Assembly (NCBI GenBank): GCA_030248225.1
Contig: JASANE010016063.1
Location: 1-64,000 of the forward strand
Direction of reading: 5' to 3'
DNA from: Trileptium ribeirensis
Taxonomy: Eukaryota > Nematoda > Enoplea > Enoplida > Thoracostomopsidae
DNA: 64,000 nucleotides
Both the position numbers and the translations under genes were made by a program. The notes under the pieces are model-generated. The model worked only from the letters and a program-made list of their open reading frames with translations. It did no database searches and had not been told where the DNA came from. This document shows, one piece after another, positions 34,079-46,050 of this stretch; the first letter of the stretch is position 1; every line of letters starts with the position of its first letter.

Positions 34079-36568
34079 CTCGGAAAATTTTACTCAATTC
34101 TGAGTAAATATATGTGTAAATGAAATACAGAGATGTTCAATCTTACCAAATAAATTCAGTAAACGAACCATTATGTCTTAGCTAAAACGCCATATAGTAA
34201 TTATTATATTATTAAGCAAATTTATATTATAAGTAAGATCTATGCTCAATTATAGCTGAGACGCTTGTTCTCAAAGATGGCATGGCTAGTTAGTTAGATA
34301 TTTAGAAGAAATTAGAATTTAGAATTAACCATTATAGTACTGATCATAGCGTCTTCGCGTTCATGTTGTCTGGACATGCAATAATCGCATTTCCATCAAT
34401 TCTATTTCCAGTTCGTGAAGCTCGAGAACCGTCGTCTCGAGATAATTAATCATTGTGAATTTAATCGAGAAATCACACTCGATTAAAACTAATTTTTCTT
34501 GAAAAAACTTAAAAATACTGCTAGTAGATACCAAAATCTGAGCACAGAGCGCGCCCAGGTGTATGAACCTTATAGAAGGAATTCTTGAGGGACTCATTCT
34601 ACCCCTCACCCAAAAATGTGGACAGTGTTGATCCACTGATTGGTGTCTACCAAATGCGATTTCCAACACGTTCATTACTCGTTCTTATCTGATCCTGCCC
34701 CCACCAGTTTCAAAATCGTTCCCAGTTGCTTAGAATTAAGCGGAAATCGTCTAAAAGACGTGAAAATTTACGCCAAATTAAGTAAATGCAATTTCTAAAT
34801 TTCTGAGGATGTCATTAGATTGAAAGTTTACCGATATTTAATAGAACTTTAACTGTTAAGTCATAACGTTAATTTTTGAAAGAAAATCACTGTCTCGTGA
34901 AGTCCGAGGCAAATCACATTTTTAAATTAAGGCGTTAAAATAATCTCCACTCGAGGTTTGGCTGGTACTAAATTAAATAGGCTAAACGGCGAGAAATTTT
35001 GAAGTAAACTAAAATTGTAATTATGAGTTCCAGGAAGTTTAATTCGTGTCCAGTGTGCAAACTATTTGTCAGCAATATAACAGAGTTACAACGAGTCGAG
35101 CCTGAGCACTAAAAGGTATACATGAAAGCTGTACCAAACGCGAAAATACTAGGTGTTTCTAAGGCAAAAATTTTTTAAAAATCATAACCAAATATCCGTC
35201 CAAAAATTAAATTACCTTAAATTACGTTTGGAATTGGGGAAAAACAAAAATGGAATTTCTCAAAAATGAAAATTTTCCAGTCGAAATTTATACCATATTT
35301 AAAAATTTAAATTATTATAACTATTATTATAATTGCTATAGTTATAGTTATTATAATTACTGCCTCAATTTTTATATAAAACAAAAAATTAAAAACTCAT
35401 TATACAGCCGAAAGTAAATAGATAATATATAGTTATACATATAGATAGATATACAGCAGATTTAAGCATTTGAAAGTGATTTAGTAATAGTTGAAGCAAA
35501 GAAAATTTAATTAGGACTAAAATTACATAGCCTATGTGCTCAGTAGCAGCTAAACTCAAGAGACACCGCCACCGTCTCGTTAGATGGTCACTCACTTCGT
35601 ACATATAATATAATGGTTCTTGACGAGATGAAAATATTATAAGTATACATATATAATGTAGCTACGACGTTTGGCAAATTAGGCAAATTGCGGAAAATAT
35701 CAGAAATATATACAAGTTTAGGCTTAGCATCTAGTGTTCAGTGTGTATAGCAGCAATGATTGAACTAGATAACTAGGTTATGTTTAGGTCTATATTTGTT
35801 TTGGAGGCATACTCATGAAGTTTTTACACGGAGTCCTGATTATATTGGAATTTTAAACGAGGTAAAAGCTGCGAAACACTTGATAATGGACTGGTGTACA
35901 CAGTTGAACGATTTGTGGGAATAAATTTTGGTAGGCAGAAGGATTTGAATAGGTCGAAGAACGTAACCTCAGTTTTATTAAGACTACTACGCTATGTAAC
36001 GACAATGTGAGCTAAGAAACTAATATATATATGTTAAACGCCCACAGAAGCTTAAACGGGTTCATATGCCCTATCAAGACTTGTATTTATCTATTGGGAT
36101 TCCAAACAAAATCGATTATATTTTACAAAACTTAAGATTGTAGCTTACATTTTCCAAAATACACTAACATGAAATATAGCACTTTTAATAGTTAATTTAA
36201 ACTTTTACATTTAAAATAAATTTGAAATAAATTTAAAATAAATTTAAAATAGGACTCACTAATTCTAATTCTCATATAGTACAATGTTTAAGCTTTCAGT
36301 GTATAGTTTCATTCCGTTAGATCAGGTGATATATTAAGAAAAGGTTTCGATATTTCTTCGCGAAACAGTACTCAGTATAAAAAATTTTTAGGAAAAAAAT
36401 TTTGAACATGATTCCAAGCTTGAAAGTCAATCCTTTTAATTATTGGGTTGAGTAACATATATTTTTAAAATTTTAGAAATCTTTTGTAAATATGTCCAAA
36501 ATTTTCTTCATGCCCTGAATATATCACTTGGCTTTTCAGCTGGCATATATACTGACGACATTTTAGCA
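34079..36568. other. No recognised gene
   Basis: AT-rich DNA with low-complexity TTATAATTATA-like text at 35310-35360 and AAATAAATTTGA triplets at 36215-36250. No gene is supported. Confidence 0.45.
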
Positions 36569-36963
36569 AATTACTAGCATAAACCAAGTGCTATATCAGC
36601 TTAGGATACTAATAATAATCGCTATATCGAAGCAAAAAACAGCTGGGTTATCTTGACGGATAACAAAAGTTGTCCAAAACCTACTCAAAATTTCCATTAC
36701 TGTACTTACCACTACAAAGTCTTATTTTATCGATGTATGTCTTATCGAGCGAGATCTCTATTGTAGTGAATTACTAGTATAAACCAAGTGTTATATCAGC
36801 TCAGGATACTAATAATAATCGCTATATCGAAGCAAAAAACAGCTGGGTTATCTTGACGGATAACAAAAGTTGTCCAAAACCTACTCAAAATTTCCACTAC
36901 TGTACTTACCACTACAAAGTCTTATTTTATCCATGTATGTCTTATCGAGCGAGATCTCTATTT
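36569..36963. repeat. 200-bp direct duplication
   Basis: Two copies (36569-36763 and 36769-36963), each containing AGCTGGGTTATCTTGACGGA and GTCTTATCGAGCGAGATCTC, are about 97% identical with a 200-base offset. This is a recent tandem duplication of otherwise single-copy sequence. Confidence 0.95.
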
Positions 36964-37189
36964 TGAAAGTCAAGAACGAAAATTACTATTAAAACTGTGA
37001 TCCATGAAGTTGCGGCCAAGAGATTAATGACAGTGCCATTGCTGTTCTTTTAAAACGACTGCAGAAACAGCCCAAAGCTTAGCTTTGGCCATGCGCTTCG
37101 TTGTTTATTTTGTTGTTGTTTCATGAACTGTAATCAATTGTCGATGATATAAGCTGCATACGGGCGAAATGAAACAAACAAGACTTTGA

Positions 37190-37600
37190 AACCGATTTTC
37201 GCTACAATTCTACGCAATGATTGTCATAAGGTACTGACTGTGAATGACCACTGGAGGCAATGAGCCGGATTTATTTTGATTTAGAACATTTTGATAGACA
37301 AATTTCAAGAATGTAATTCAAGATGAAAACCAAGTATTACTATAATTCTACAAAATGATTGTCATAAGGAATTGATAATGTATGACAAGGAATTGATAAT
37401 GTATGACCATTGGAGCCAACCTCAGAAGGTGATAGTTTGATTTTATACATATTAAGTACACAAATTGTAAGATATAATATAGTAGTTGAAAACCGATTTT
37501 TATTAAAATTCTAAATAAAGGAATTGTCATAGGACCGTTGGAAGCAATTCAATAAGCGATACTTTAACTCAACAAATTTTTAGAAATATACAAATTTCAA
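37190..37600. repeat. Degenerate tandem repeat, ~150 bp, three copies
   Basis: The shared frame AAACCGATTTT-ATTCTA-ATTGTCATAAGG-TGACCA-TGGAGCCAA recurs at about 37190, 37340 and 37488. A perfect 19-base local duplication (AAGGAATTGATAATGTATG) is present at 37366-37404. Confidence 0.6.
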
Positions 37601-38392
37601 GTATGGAAAGTAGATATGCTAAAGTGTCGAATGATTTACGATACATTTGGCAATAAGTTTTTGAACCAGATAGATAGTCCAGCTTATTCATTATTATTAA
37701 AAAAACTACAGTGGCTAAAAATATTAGCGAAGCACTACCAGAAAAACAGAAGTAGCCAAATTATAACCGTTGGATTGAAAATCCTAGCTCAGACCAAACA
37801 TTAATTGAGGGATTACTGTTGGGCGGAGGTGAAGCAGAATGACACCCCTTGCATTAGTTTGAAGTGTTTTACAGAAGCGTGATAATTTGGGTGGAGGAAA
37901 TTGAGCAAAGTGAAAACCCGGCTCAAAGCTCACAATAGTCCCCTCTCAATAGGTTCGTTGGATTACGAATACTTATTCAAAATACATCTGTCACAGCAGC
38001 TACTTTAAATGTGAAAAAATATCTGATTTATAGTTAAATTACTTAGCTAGTCATGTAAACTTATGCTAAATTGGATCGATCTATTTTTACCAGAGACCCT
38101 GCGCCTTTCAACCCAACAGTCCCAGCATAGCATCTAGTAGCTCATTGTTTTAAGAGGTTTTTAGAAGAACAGTTTGGCCGATGTTTTAGGTAAATGGCTA
38201 TAGTTCTGTTGCTTTCAAAATATGTGTTTTAAACGTGTTCAAAAATTTTCTGTTATTTATTAGCTTAGAAATCTAAATATAATATAAGACCGAAGCTTAT
38301 CGAAAATGTGAGAAATAACGTTAGCCTTTCCATCTTCTTATGTATTTCCTTCCTACGTCTACCTTCTATTATATCACTAGCTAAAGGTTGTT
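37601..38392. other. No feature recognised
   Basis: AT-rich unique-looking sequence, with no gene or repeat signal. Confidence 0.5.
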
Positions 38393-39437
38393 ATAAATTT
38401 ATTAGAGATCGTCATCGTGATCGGAAATTCGATGAATTGTGTTTTGCGTAAACGATTTTGACTTAACCAACATTTTGATTCATATGTGGGCCTAAATTTA
38501 GTAGGGATAGCCATCATGATATGAAATTCGATGAATTGTGTTTTGCGTAAACGATTTTGACTTAACCAACATTTTGATTCATATGTGGGCCTAAATTTAG
38601 TAGGGATAGCCATCATGATATGAAATTCGATGAATTGTGTTTTGCGTAAACGATTTTGACTTAACCAACATTTTGATTCATATGTGGGCCTAAATTTAGT
38701 AGGGATAGCCATCATGATATGAAATTCGATGAATTGTGTTTTGCGTAAACGATTTTGACTTAACCAACATTTTGATTCATATGTGGGCCTAAATTTAGTA
38801 GGGATAGCCATCATGATATGAAATTCGATGAATTGTGTTTTGCGTAAACGATTTTGACTTAACCAACATTTTGATTCATATGTGGGCCTAAATTTAGTAG
38901 GGATAGCCATCATGATATGAAATTCGATGAATTGTGTTTTGCGTAAACGATTTTGACTTAACCAACATTTTGATTCATATGTGGGCCTAAATTTAGTAGG
39001 GATAGCCATCATGATATGAAATTCGATGAATTGTGTTTTGCGTAAACGATTTTGACTTAACCAACATTTTGATTCATATGTGGGCCTAAATTTAGTAGGG
39101 ATAGCCATCATGATATGAAATTCGATGAATTGTGTTTTGCGTAAACGATTTTGACTTAACCAACATTTTGATTCATATGTGGGCCTAAATTTAGTAGGGA
39201 TAGCCATCATGATATGAAATTCGATGAATTGTGTTTTGCGTAAACGATTTTGACTTAACCAACATTTTGATTCATATGTGGGCCTAAATTTAGTAGGGAT
39301 AGCCATCATGATATGAAATTCGATGAATTGTGTTTTGCGTAAACGATTTTGACTTAACCAACATTTTGATTCATATATGGGCCTAAATTTAGTAGGGATA
39401 GCCATCATGATATGAAATTCGATGAATTGTGTTTTGA
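38393..39437. repeat. 99-bp tandem array, ~10.6 copies, open on the minus strand
   Basis: GAAATTCGATGAATTGTGTT recurs every 99 bases from 38424 to 39414. The eight or so central copies are essentially identical; only the edge units differ. Because 99 is a multiple of three and the unit lacks stops in one frame, the minus strand is open for 343 codons (38377-39408), encoding a 33-residue unit that includes MMAIPTKFRPTYESKCWLSQ. I see no promoter, splice signal or signal peptide, so a satellite is the default reading. A repeat protein is possible but unsupported. Confidence 0.97.
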
Positions 39438-39775
39438 ATAAAAAACTTGGTTTAAAAGTAAATAATAATTGTTGTAGTTACAATATTACAACAAAAATAT
39501 TAACCGGAAAGCATTCAGATACTATATATACCCAGACGAAAGGATAACCAAAACAATTGGAACACATCTGACGCTTGCAAGGTAAAAAATTATATTTCCA
39601 GTAGAAATATGGCCGGAGTGTACCAACCGAAACGCAAAGCACGCTAAAAATTAATGGACAATCAGTCCAATCGTTTTCCACCGGTGAAAATTTGATACAC
39701 CGCTGATTTTTTGCTTCTAATAAGAATAACATCAACAATTATCAATTAGTATTAACAAGAGTGCATTGTGTGGGT
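39438..39775. other. No feature recognised
   Basis: AT-rich flank of the 99-bp array. No gene is supported. Confidence 0.45.
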
Positions 39776-39873
39776 CAGGTCGAAAGCACCCGTGTCGTCA
39801 AACACGTGCTAACATATGAGTTCAGGGAAGTGTCATACTGTTCGCTAATGCACTCGTGGTATTAACAAGAGTG
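39776..39873. repeat. Fragment homologous to the 1-7 kb palindrome
   Basis: CGAAAGCACCCGTGTCGTCA, AACACGTGCTAACATATGAG, GGGAAGTGTCATACTG and CTAATGCACTCGTGGTATTA parallel, in order and spacing, the left-arm sequence at about 2399-2500 (CCGAAAACGCCCGCGTCATC onward). The element making up the palindrome therefore has at least one other, partial copy nearby. ATTAACAAGAGTG occurs on both sides (39751 and 39861). Confidence 0.6.
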
Positions 39874-40180
39874 TCTGATGGCTTCTTAAGATGAATATAA
39901 CACTTCTCGCCATCGCCATTTAAAAGGATCGAACATGAAGCGGTTCATTTCAATCTTACCCCGTCAGTTTTCAGGCGGTCTTGATACCCTGAACCAAAAC
40001 TTTCAACCGCCCCCACCCCCCGTTTTGGGGTTCTCGTTATTAACTAGCAACTCAATATCTCATCCGACAAATATATTTTAATGCAATGACGTTAACAAAA
40101 ACTGTGGCCTATAACCTGACATAAAGACAGGCTTTAAGCGATTTCTAAAATCTGTTTAGACATTTTCTCAAAAATATCTC
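39874..40180. other. No feature recognised
   Basis: Sequence with a short C-rich run (CCGCCCCCACCCCCCG near 40009). No gene is supported. Confidence 0.45.
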
Positions 40181-40510
40181 AAGATCTGATTTAACATAGA
40201 TGTTTTAACCTAGCATTGGCGAAAAACTGTAATCCAACATAATTTTTTTAATTAATTCATATAGTGCTCAATTATTACCCCAACCAACAAACACATTTTC
40301 AGTCGATAAAATATAGTTTCACTTGTATATTTCCCGTTTTTGCAAGTCAAGATCTGATTTAACAAAGATGTTTTAACCCAGCATTGGCGAAAAACTGTAA
40401 TCCAACATAATTTTTTTTAATTAATTCATATAAGGCTCAATTATTACCTCAACCAACAAACATATTTACAATCGATAAAATATAGTTTGACTTGTATATT
40501 TCCCTTTATG
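40181..40510. repeat. 168-bp direct duplication
   Basis: AAGATCTGATTTAACA, GCATTGGCGAAAAACTGTAA and CCAACCAACAAACA are repeated from 40181 and again from 40349, ending in CTTGTATATTTCCC. Identity is about 94%. Confidence 0.93.
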
Positions 40511-40961
40511 CCATTTAGGTTTAGAGCCGTGGTATACAGTGATTCTGCCAATATTTTCTTACTTATTAACTATAATATTTTGCCTGTAGGAATGACTGCC
40601 TAATCAATACTATACAAACGTGGTTAAAACGACCTATCTACTAAATAAAAACCCAAAACTCATAGAAAATGAAAATGCCTAAACTCAAATTTAAAAATTT
40701 GGAAAGCAAAATCACTCACTGATTGACTTGTGGAAAGATGAGATAAAAACATTAAATCAGACCACAAACGTTATACGTCGTTCAATTTAATTGACTAAAA
40801 TTATATATATTTATATACGGCAAAACTTTGCTATATTATTGATATTTCTACCACTGGGCCAAAATCGTACCAAATATTTCTAAATCGAATTTACCAACGT
40901 TTAAACCATCGTTTTATGTATTTATTATTCTGAGCCAAATTTTTGATTAGAAAAAGGTTAG
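40511..40961. other. No feature recognised
   Basis: AT-rich unique-looking sequence between two tandem duplications. Confidence 0.5.
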
Positions 40962-41925
40962 AAAAATATTTGTGAAGTCAGTTTTCTCTTCAGCTTTCGG
41001 TGTTTTCCTAAACATAAGCATGGTCTTTTTAATCCCAGGAACGTCTAGATTATAATTTTCACGGGTTTATAGAGACCTGCTGTTTTATATTTTAAATGTG
41101 TATTTAAAATATTTGTGAAGTCAGTTTTGTCTTCAGCTTTCGGTGTATTCCTAAAATTAAGCATGGTCTTTTTGATCCCAGGAACGTCTAGACTTTAATA
41201 TTCACGGGTTTATGGAGACCTGCTGTTTTATATTTAAAATGTGGATTTGAAATATTTGTGAAGTCAGTTTTGTCTTCAGCTTTCGGTGTTTTTCTAAAAT
41301 TAAGCATGGTTTTTTTGATCCCAGGAACGTCTAGACTATAATTTTCACGGGTTTATAGAGACCTGCTGTTTTATATTTTAAATGTGGATTTAAAATATTT
41401 GTGAAGTCGGTTTTGTCTTCACCTTTCGGTGTTTTCCTAAAACTAAGCCTGGTCTTTTTGATCCCAGGAACGTCTAGACTTTTATTTTCACGGTGTATAG
41501 ACAAGGGCGTAGCCGGGGGGGGGGTTGCGGGGTCGCGACCCCCCCCCCTTTTGGCTCAACCCCAAACAAAATTTTTTGAACGATTCCTGTTGAAAATGAT
41601 GTCGGAAATTGTCCTAAAACTATCCTCTCTCGCACTAGAAAACAATTACTTTCAACCGTATTTTTGACCAAACTTCACATTTTTGTATTAAAATTCGCTA
41701 TTTTGGCAACAGTTACATTTTTTCACTTGTTTATGGCGCACTTAATATACCAATTCTGGACCCCGCTTTCACATTTCTAAGCGCGACCCCCCCCCGGACC
41801 TCCCCCTTTTAGGTACCCACTGTGAGCCGCGACCCCCCCCCCCCTTTCAAAATTCCTGGCTACGCCATTGTGTATAGAGACCTGCTGTTTTATATTTTAA
41901 ATGTGAATTTTTGGAGTACAAATTT
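40962..41925. repeat. 143-bp tandem array, four copies, split by a transposon
   Basis: GTGAAGTCAGTTTTGTCTTC or its variant recurs at 40972, 41115, 41258 and 41401. The fourth copy is interrupted at 41501 and its remaining part (GAGACCTGCTGTTTTATATT onward) resumes at 41879. The array therefore predates the hAT-type insertion. Confidence 0.95.
41502..41870. mobile_element. 369-bp non-autonomous hAT element with 8-bp target duplication
   Basis: The element starts CAAGGGCGTAGCC and ends GGCTACGCCATTG, 13-base terminal inverted repeats with one mismatch and of typical hAT form. TGTATAGA flanks it on both sides (41494-41501 and 41871-41878), an 8-base target duplication diagnostic of hAT transposition. 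Subterminal C/G runs (GGGTCGCGACCCCCCCCC and CGCGACCCCCCCCCGG) are inverted. It encodes no transposase and needs one in trans. The intact target duplication and near-perfect ends suggest a fairly recent insertion. Confidence 0.95.
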
Positions 41926-42043
41926 CAAAACAGCAGGTAGGCATAACTTCTGTTTAGGCTAGGCAAAGTGTGCACTTTTTAACTCTATACTTAGAAATAC
42001 TAACATGTTATCTCTTAATAAATAATTTTCATTACTTTCAGTT

Positions 42044-42375
42044 GCAATGGCACCGTAGGCATCATGTTCCCTACTGCCGATTGTGCCATAACGTCCATGC
42101 TACCGATGGAGCTGGATGCAGCCTGCCCATCCTCCGTCGACCGGGCTATGTACGCTTACATGGGCCGTGGTCCCAGAGGGTTAGCTGTCTCTGGGCGATC
42201 GGGCGAGCTGTCGGAAAGGGGAGTAGCCGGGTGGTTGTCACCTCAGGGGTAACCCCTCACTCCCCTATGGGCATGTACGCCATGTACCCGTATGCCCTGC
42301 CGATCATGGGGTCGTACACAACGCGCTCCACCACCGCCAATGGGACCCTTTGCCTATGTCCCACTAGCGCCTAAA
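42044..42375 (+). pseudogene. GC-rich possible 3' exon or gene fragment, unidentified
   Basis: A pyrimidine-rich tract ends in CATTACTTTCAG at 42032-42043, a good 3' splice site. The following 330 bases are far richer in G and C than their surroundings and open in one frame to a TAA at 42372-42374. A second frame is open to a TAA at 42249-42251 and includes MFPTADCAITSMLPMELDAA and MYAYMGRGPRG; after that the other frame carries MGMYAMYPYALPIMGSYTT. The change of best frame suggests an insertion or frameshift near 42180-42250, where CCTCAGGGGTAACCCCTC resembles GC-rich repeats at 9.7 and 10.6 kb. I do not recognise the protein. A repeat fragment is the main alternative. Confidence 0.3.
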
Positions 42376-42915
42376 TGTCACAATTCGAAATGAACTTTTT
42401 TCATGCTGAAATCCGAATTATTGCCTATTTATGTTTTGAATCTACGAAACAGTCAGGCAAAAAATTATGTAACCCTCAAACCCCATAGAACTATAATATA
42501 TGTCCTAACGATCTGAGGTCACGCACAAAGTTTGACTATACAACAATTTCTGAGTACGTTTCTCTGACCAAATAAAGTTATATATGTCGCATTTTTCTAA
42601 GTTTATTGTCTCGTAAGGTCATTCATTGTTCAAAGCTGGGATTGTAAAATGTTAGCAAAAGCTAGTGTGTTCTACAAACTAACATTGGGACAACAACGAG
42701 ATTACTAATATTAAATATATCCCGAAGAAAATGTTATGTAACTAAAAGTGCAGCACCGGTGGCCCAGACAGTACTCTTACAATTTCTCAAAATCAAAAAA
42801 TGACATAGATCGTATCACCAGTTTAATGAAAATAGTTGAAATTTATACAAATCCTTAAGATGGTCGATTCGTGCCTGCCAAATTTAAAGAGTTTCATGGC
42901 GAAGATTGCTGTGAA
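42376..42915. other. No feature recognised
   Basis: AT-rich sequence downstream of the possible exon. AATAAA occurs at about 42571, which could serve as a polyadenylation signal if the exon is real, but such motifs are common in AT-rich DNA. Confidence 0.4.
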
Positions 42916-43152
42916 CATTTGTGTTTCTGAATTTTATGATTAGACACTCCTTGAATGATATGTTACCTGCCTGAAACATTTGTGAATGTTGTAGACACTG
43001 TGATTTATGACGACTGTGTAGGGTATTTTTCTATCATTTGTGTTTCTGAATTTTACGGCTAAACACTCGTTGAGTGATAAGTTACCTTCGTGAACAATCT
43101 GTGAATGTAGTAGACACTCTGATTTATGACGACTGTGTAAGGTATTTCTCTG
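42916..43152. repeat. 119-bp direct duplication
   Basis: CATTTGTGTTTCTGAATTTT begins at 42916 and 43035. Both copies continue through GATTTATGACGACTGTGTA. Identity is about 86%. Confidence 0.9.
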
Positions 43153-44261
43153 TTTTAAATTTATGCCATTGAGTCGGGGATCGCCATACCTTATCATTGC
43201 GCTAAATAGACTAACCAAGGAACAAACAGTTTTACAGTTTAGCCACAGTCCAGCTATTAATCTTTATCGTTTAAACAATATTCCACTACTAAATATTGAA
43301 AATTTAGAAAAATGTACAGAAATTTAAGCTATTGCACCGCGCTATACATACAATGTAGACATGAACATTGGTCATTAACATATAGATGCGTGGAGCTGTC
43401 TAATTACAGCAATGCCATAAATTGCGAGGCTTTGTGTTAACTGTGTTTAACCTGTGGTATACTATATGGCACGTTTGCTGGTATATATTCCCAAGCTATG
43501 GCATGTTTATATAGGCCCCGAACAAACCCCCTAATTAGTTCAGCAGTTTACAATTAACCGCTTTGAATAATATTTACCATTCGTTTGATGGCGCCGATCC
43601 AACTCGAGCGCCGCTGACATTGTACGATATACAAATTAATTCAGGTGTGAACGGATTAATAGACAGTCATAAAACATTTAGAAAGATGGAATCTATTAAG
43701 ATCTTCAAAAACGGAAATATGTCAAATCCATAAACCAAATGCCTAATTATTTCACGGTACAGTATTGAGTTTGGCTATAAATTACGCTAACCAGTGGTAA
43801 TTATAACATTATTATCTGTATTTTACATTCAATTAGCATCAGGGTCATTAAAATAGCTGCTTAGTTCACAGCACCGAATTCTCTTAGTACACGATTATTT
43901 TACTATTTGGTAGTTACGCTTTGTAAGCTCTAATCTACTTTAGTATAACCTAAAGCAAAAACACACTCAAAGGAACTCAAAATAACTCCTTGGACCGATA
44001 AACGTTCACGGCTTCTAATCATCGATACTATGCAATTGTTTCTACTAATTAGGAGTTATCGTTCCTGATACCGGAGAACTCATAAATTGCGTGATTTATC
44101 AGAACCATTTCATTAATCATTGTAAAATTGTATGTAATAATAGTAACAACTTGACGCGGTACTATTATAGCCGATATTTTTATTCGTGACTGTGCTAAAG
44201 CGGAGAATGCTGCTAGATAGCGCAGCGTATTTTTGACATAGGGAGAGCTTAAAATTAAGAA
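43153..44261. other. No feature recognised
   Basis: AT-rich unique-looking sequence. No gene is supported. Confidence 0.5.
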
Positions 44262-44697
44262 ACGAGACAATCAGAATGTTAAAGAAGGTTAAGAAGGTTA
44301 ATGTCAGAAGGTTAAAGTTAAGGAACGAGACAACGAGACAATCAGAATGTTAAAGAAGGTTAAGAAGGTTAATGTCAGAAGGTTAAAGTTAAGGAACGAG
44401 ACAACGAGACAATCAGAATGTTAAAGAAGGTTAAGAAGGTTAATGTCAGAACGTTAAAGTTAAGGAACGAGACAACGAGACAATCAGAATGTTAAAGAAG
44501 GTTAAGAAGGTTAATGTCAGAACGTTAAACTTAAGGAACGAGACAACGAGACAATCAGAATGTTAAAGAAGGTTAAGAAGGTTAATGTCAGAAGGTTAAA
44601 GTTAAGGAACGAGACAACGAGACAATCAGAATGTTAAAGAAGGTTAAGAAGGTTAATGTCAGAAGGTTAAAGTTAAGGAACGAGACAACGAGACAAT
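44262..44697. repeat. 71-bp tandem array, six copies
   Basis: TCAGAATGTTAAAGAAGGTT recurs every 71 bases at 44271, 44342, 44413, 44484, 44555 and 44626. Units contain nested short repeats (AAGGTTAAGAAGGTTAA and CGAGACAACGAGACA). A single G/C variant (GAAGGTTAAA versus GAACGTTAAA) marks copies 3 and 4. The array passes directly into the 285-bp array at a shared GAGACAATCAG. Confidence 0.97.
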
Positions 44698-45535
44698 CAG
44701 TTTTGGGTTAAATTACATTGGTACATAGTACTACACCAATTTTTCACATTTCTGTGACAAAACGAAAAATATTTTTAATTACCCCCATGAGCGTAAAAAG
44801 GGGTGGTAGGGACGCATCATTCCAGACAAATCATATCTAGGGGATGGCCATGCATATCATCCCCTAATAAATATACCAAGTTGGATGAGTTGTATATATG
44901 ACGAACGGACACGTGGTCTTTTCGGTTACATCCCTCCCTTCCAGAATCAAAATCGAGACAACGAGACAACGAGACAGTCAGTTTTGGGTTAAATTACATT
45001 GGTACATAGTAATACACCAATTTTTCACATTTCTGTGACAAAACGAAAAATATTTTTAATTACCCCCATGAGCGTAAAAAACGTGGAGGGGTGGTAGTGA
45101 CGCGTCATTCCAGACAAATTATATCTAGGGGATGGCCAGGCATATCATCCCCTAATAAATATACCAAGTTGGATGAGTTGTATATATGACGAACAGACAC
45201 GTGGTCTTTTCGGTTACATCCCTCCCTTCCAGAATCAAAATCGAGACAACGAGACAACGAGACAGTCAGTTTTGGGTTAAATTACATTGGTACATAGTAA
45301 TACACCAATTTTTCACATTTCTGTGACAAAACGAAAAATATTTTTAATTACCCCCATGAGCGTAAAAAACGTGGAGGGGTGGTAGGGACGCGTCATTCCA
45401 GACAAATTATATCCAGGGGATGGCCATGCATATCATCCCCTAATAAATATACCAAGTTGGATGAGTGGTATATATGACGGACGGACACGTGGTCTTTTCG
45501 GTTACATGCCTCCCTTCCAGCATCAAAATCGTCAA
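44698..45535. repeat. ~285-bp tandem array, three copies
   Basis: CAGTTTTGGGTTAAATTACA begins at 44698, 44979 and 45267. Units contain a hairpin (GGGGATGGCCATGCATATCA to TCCCC) and end CAGAATCAAAATCGAGACAA followed by repeated CGAGACAA. The junction motif with the 71-bp array is the same CGAGACAA repeat, so the two arrays probably arose in one local process. Confidence 0.97.
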
Positions 45536-46050
45536 TTTTTAAGTTACAATGAAATTTTTAGTACCATTCGACTTAGCTCAATGACGCGGCTCAGAAAATA
45601 TTATTTTTAATACCAATGGTAGCCCAAATTTTCAAAAAATTTTCTCGGAAAACGTGCTATTCGAACCGCATTCTAGTGCATTCTAGAGATAAGTCCAATG
45701 GCCCAAAATCATCTGGATCCTTAGGCCTAGTCTTAGCTTAAGCCTAAGTCGCTAACACATGAACCGATTCAGCCACTTTCCGCACCATTCGACGCAGCTC
45801 ATAAATGCGATTCATATTATATATAAAATTATACATTTATTGGGACAGAGTTTTTTTCCGAAAATTTTGGATACCAAGGGCAATTGGTAACGCAAAAATC
45901 GATAAAATTTTTTGTTATAAATATGGTAGAAATAGATATCTTCTGCTACGCTTTGCAAAGCTAAGTCGAATGGTACCAAATTTTATACGGTAACTCCTAA
46001 GTTGACCATTTTCGAACTAGTGGAGCATAACCGAAAAAATCCCGGTCATG
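45496..46050. repeat. Inverted-repeat element continuous with the 285-bp array
   Basis: GTACCATTCGACTTAGCTC (about 45564-45582) and AGCTAAGTCGAATGGTACC (45959-45977) are inverted. The pairing extends outwards through AGTTAC...GTAAC to TTTTCGGTTACATGC (45494 onward) opposite GCATAACCGAAAAAA (about 46025-46039). The left arm therefore includes sequence that is tandemly repeated upstream, meaning one arm of this inverted repeat has been amplified. No coding frame of note is present. Confidence 0.65.

Noticed and set aside
38377..39408. 343-codon repeat protein gene
   Set aside because: The frame follows from a 99-bp period without stops in one phase; kept as a satellite with the coding option raised only as a finding.
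38393..39437. CRISPR array
   Set aside because: Units are contiguous with no unique spacers, no cas genes are present and the DNA is clearly eukaryotic; the same applies to the other arrays.
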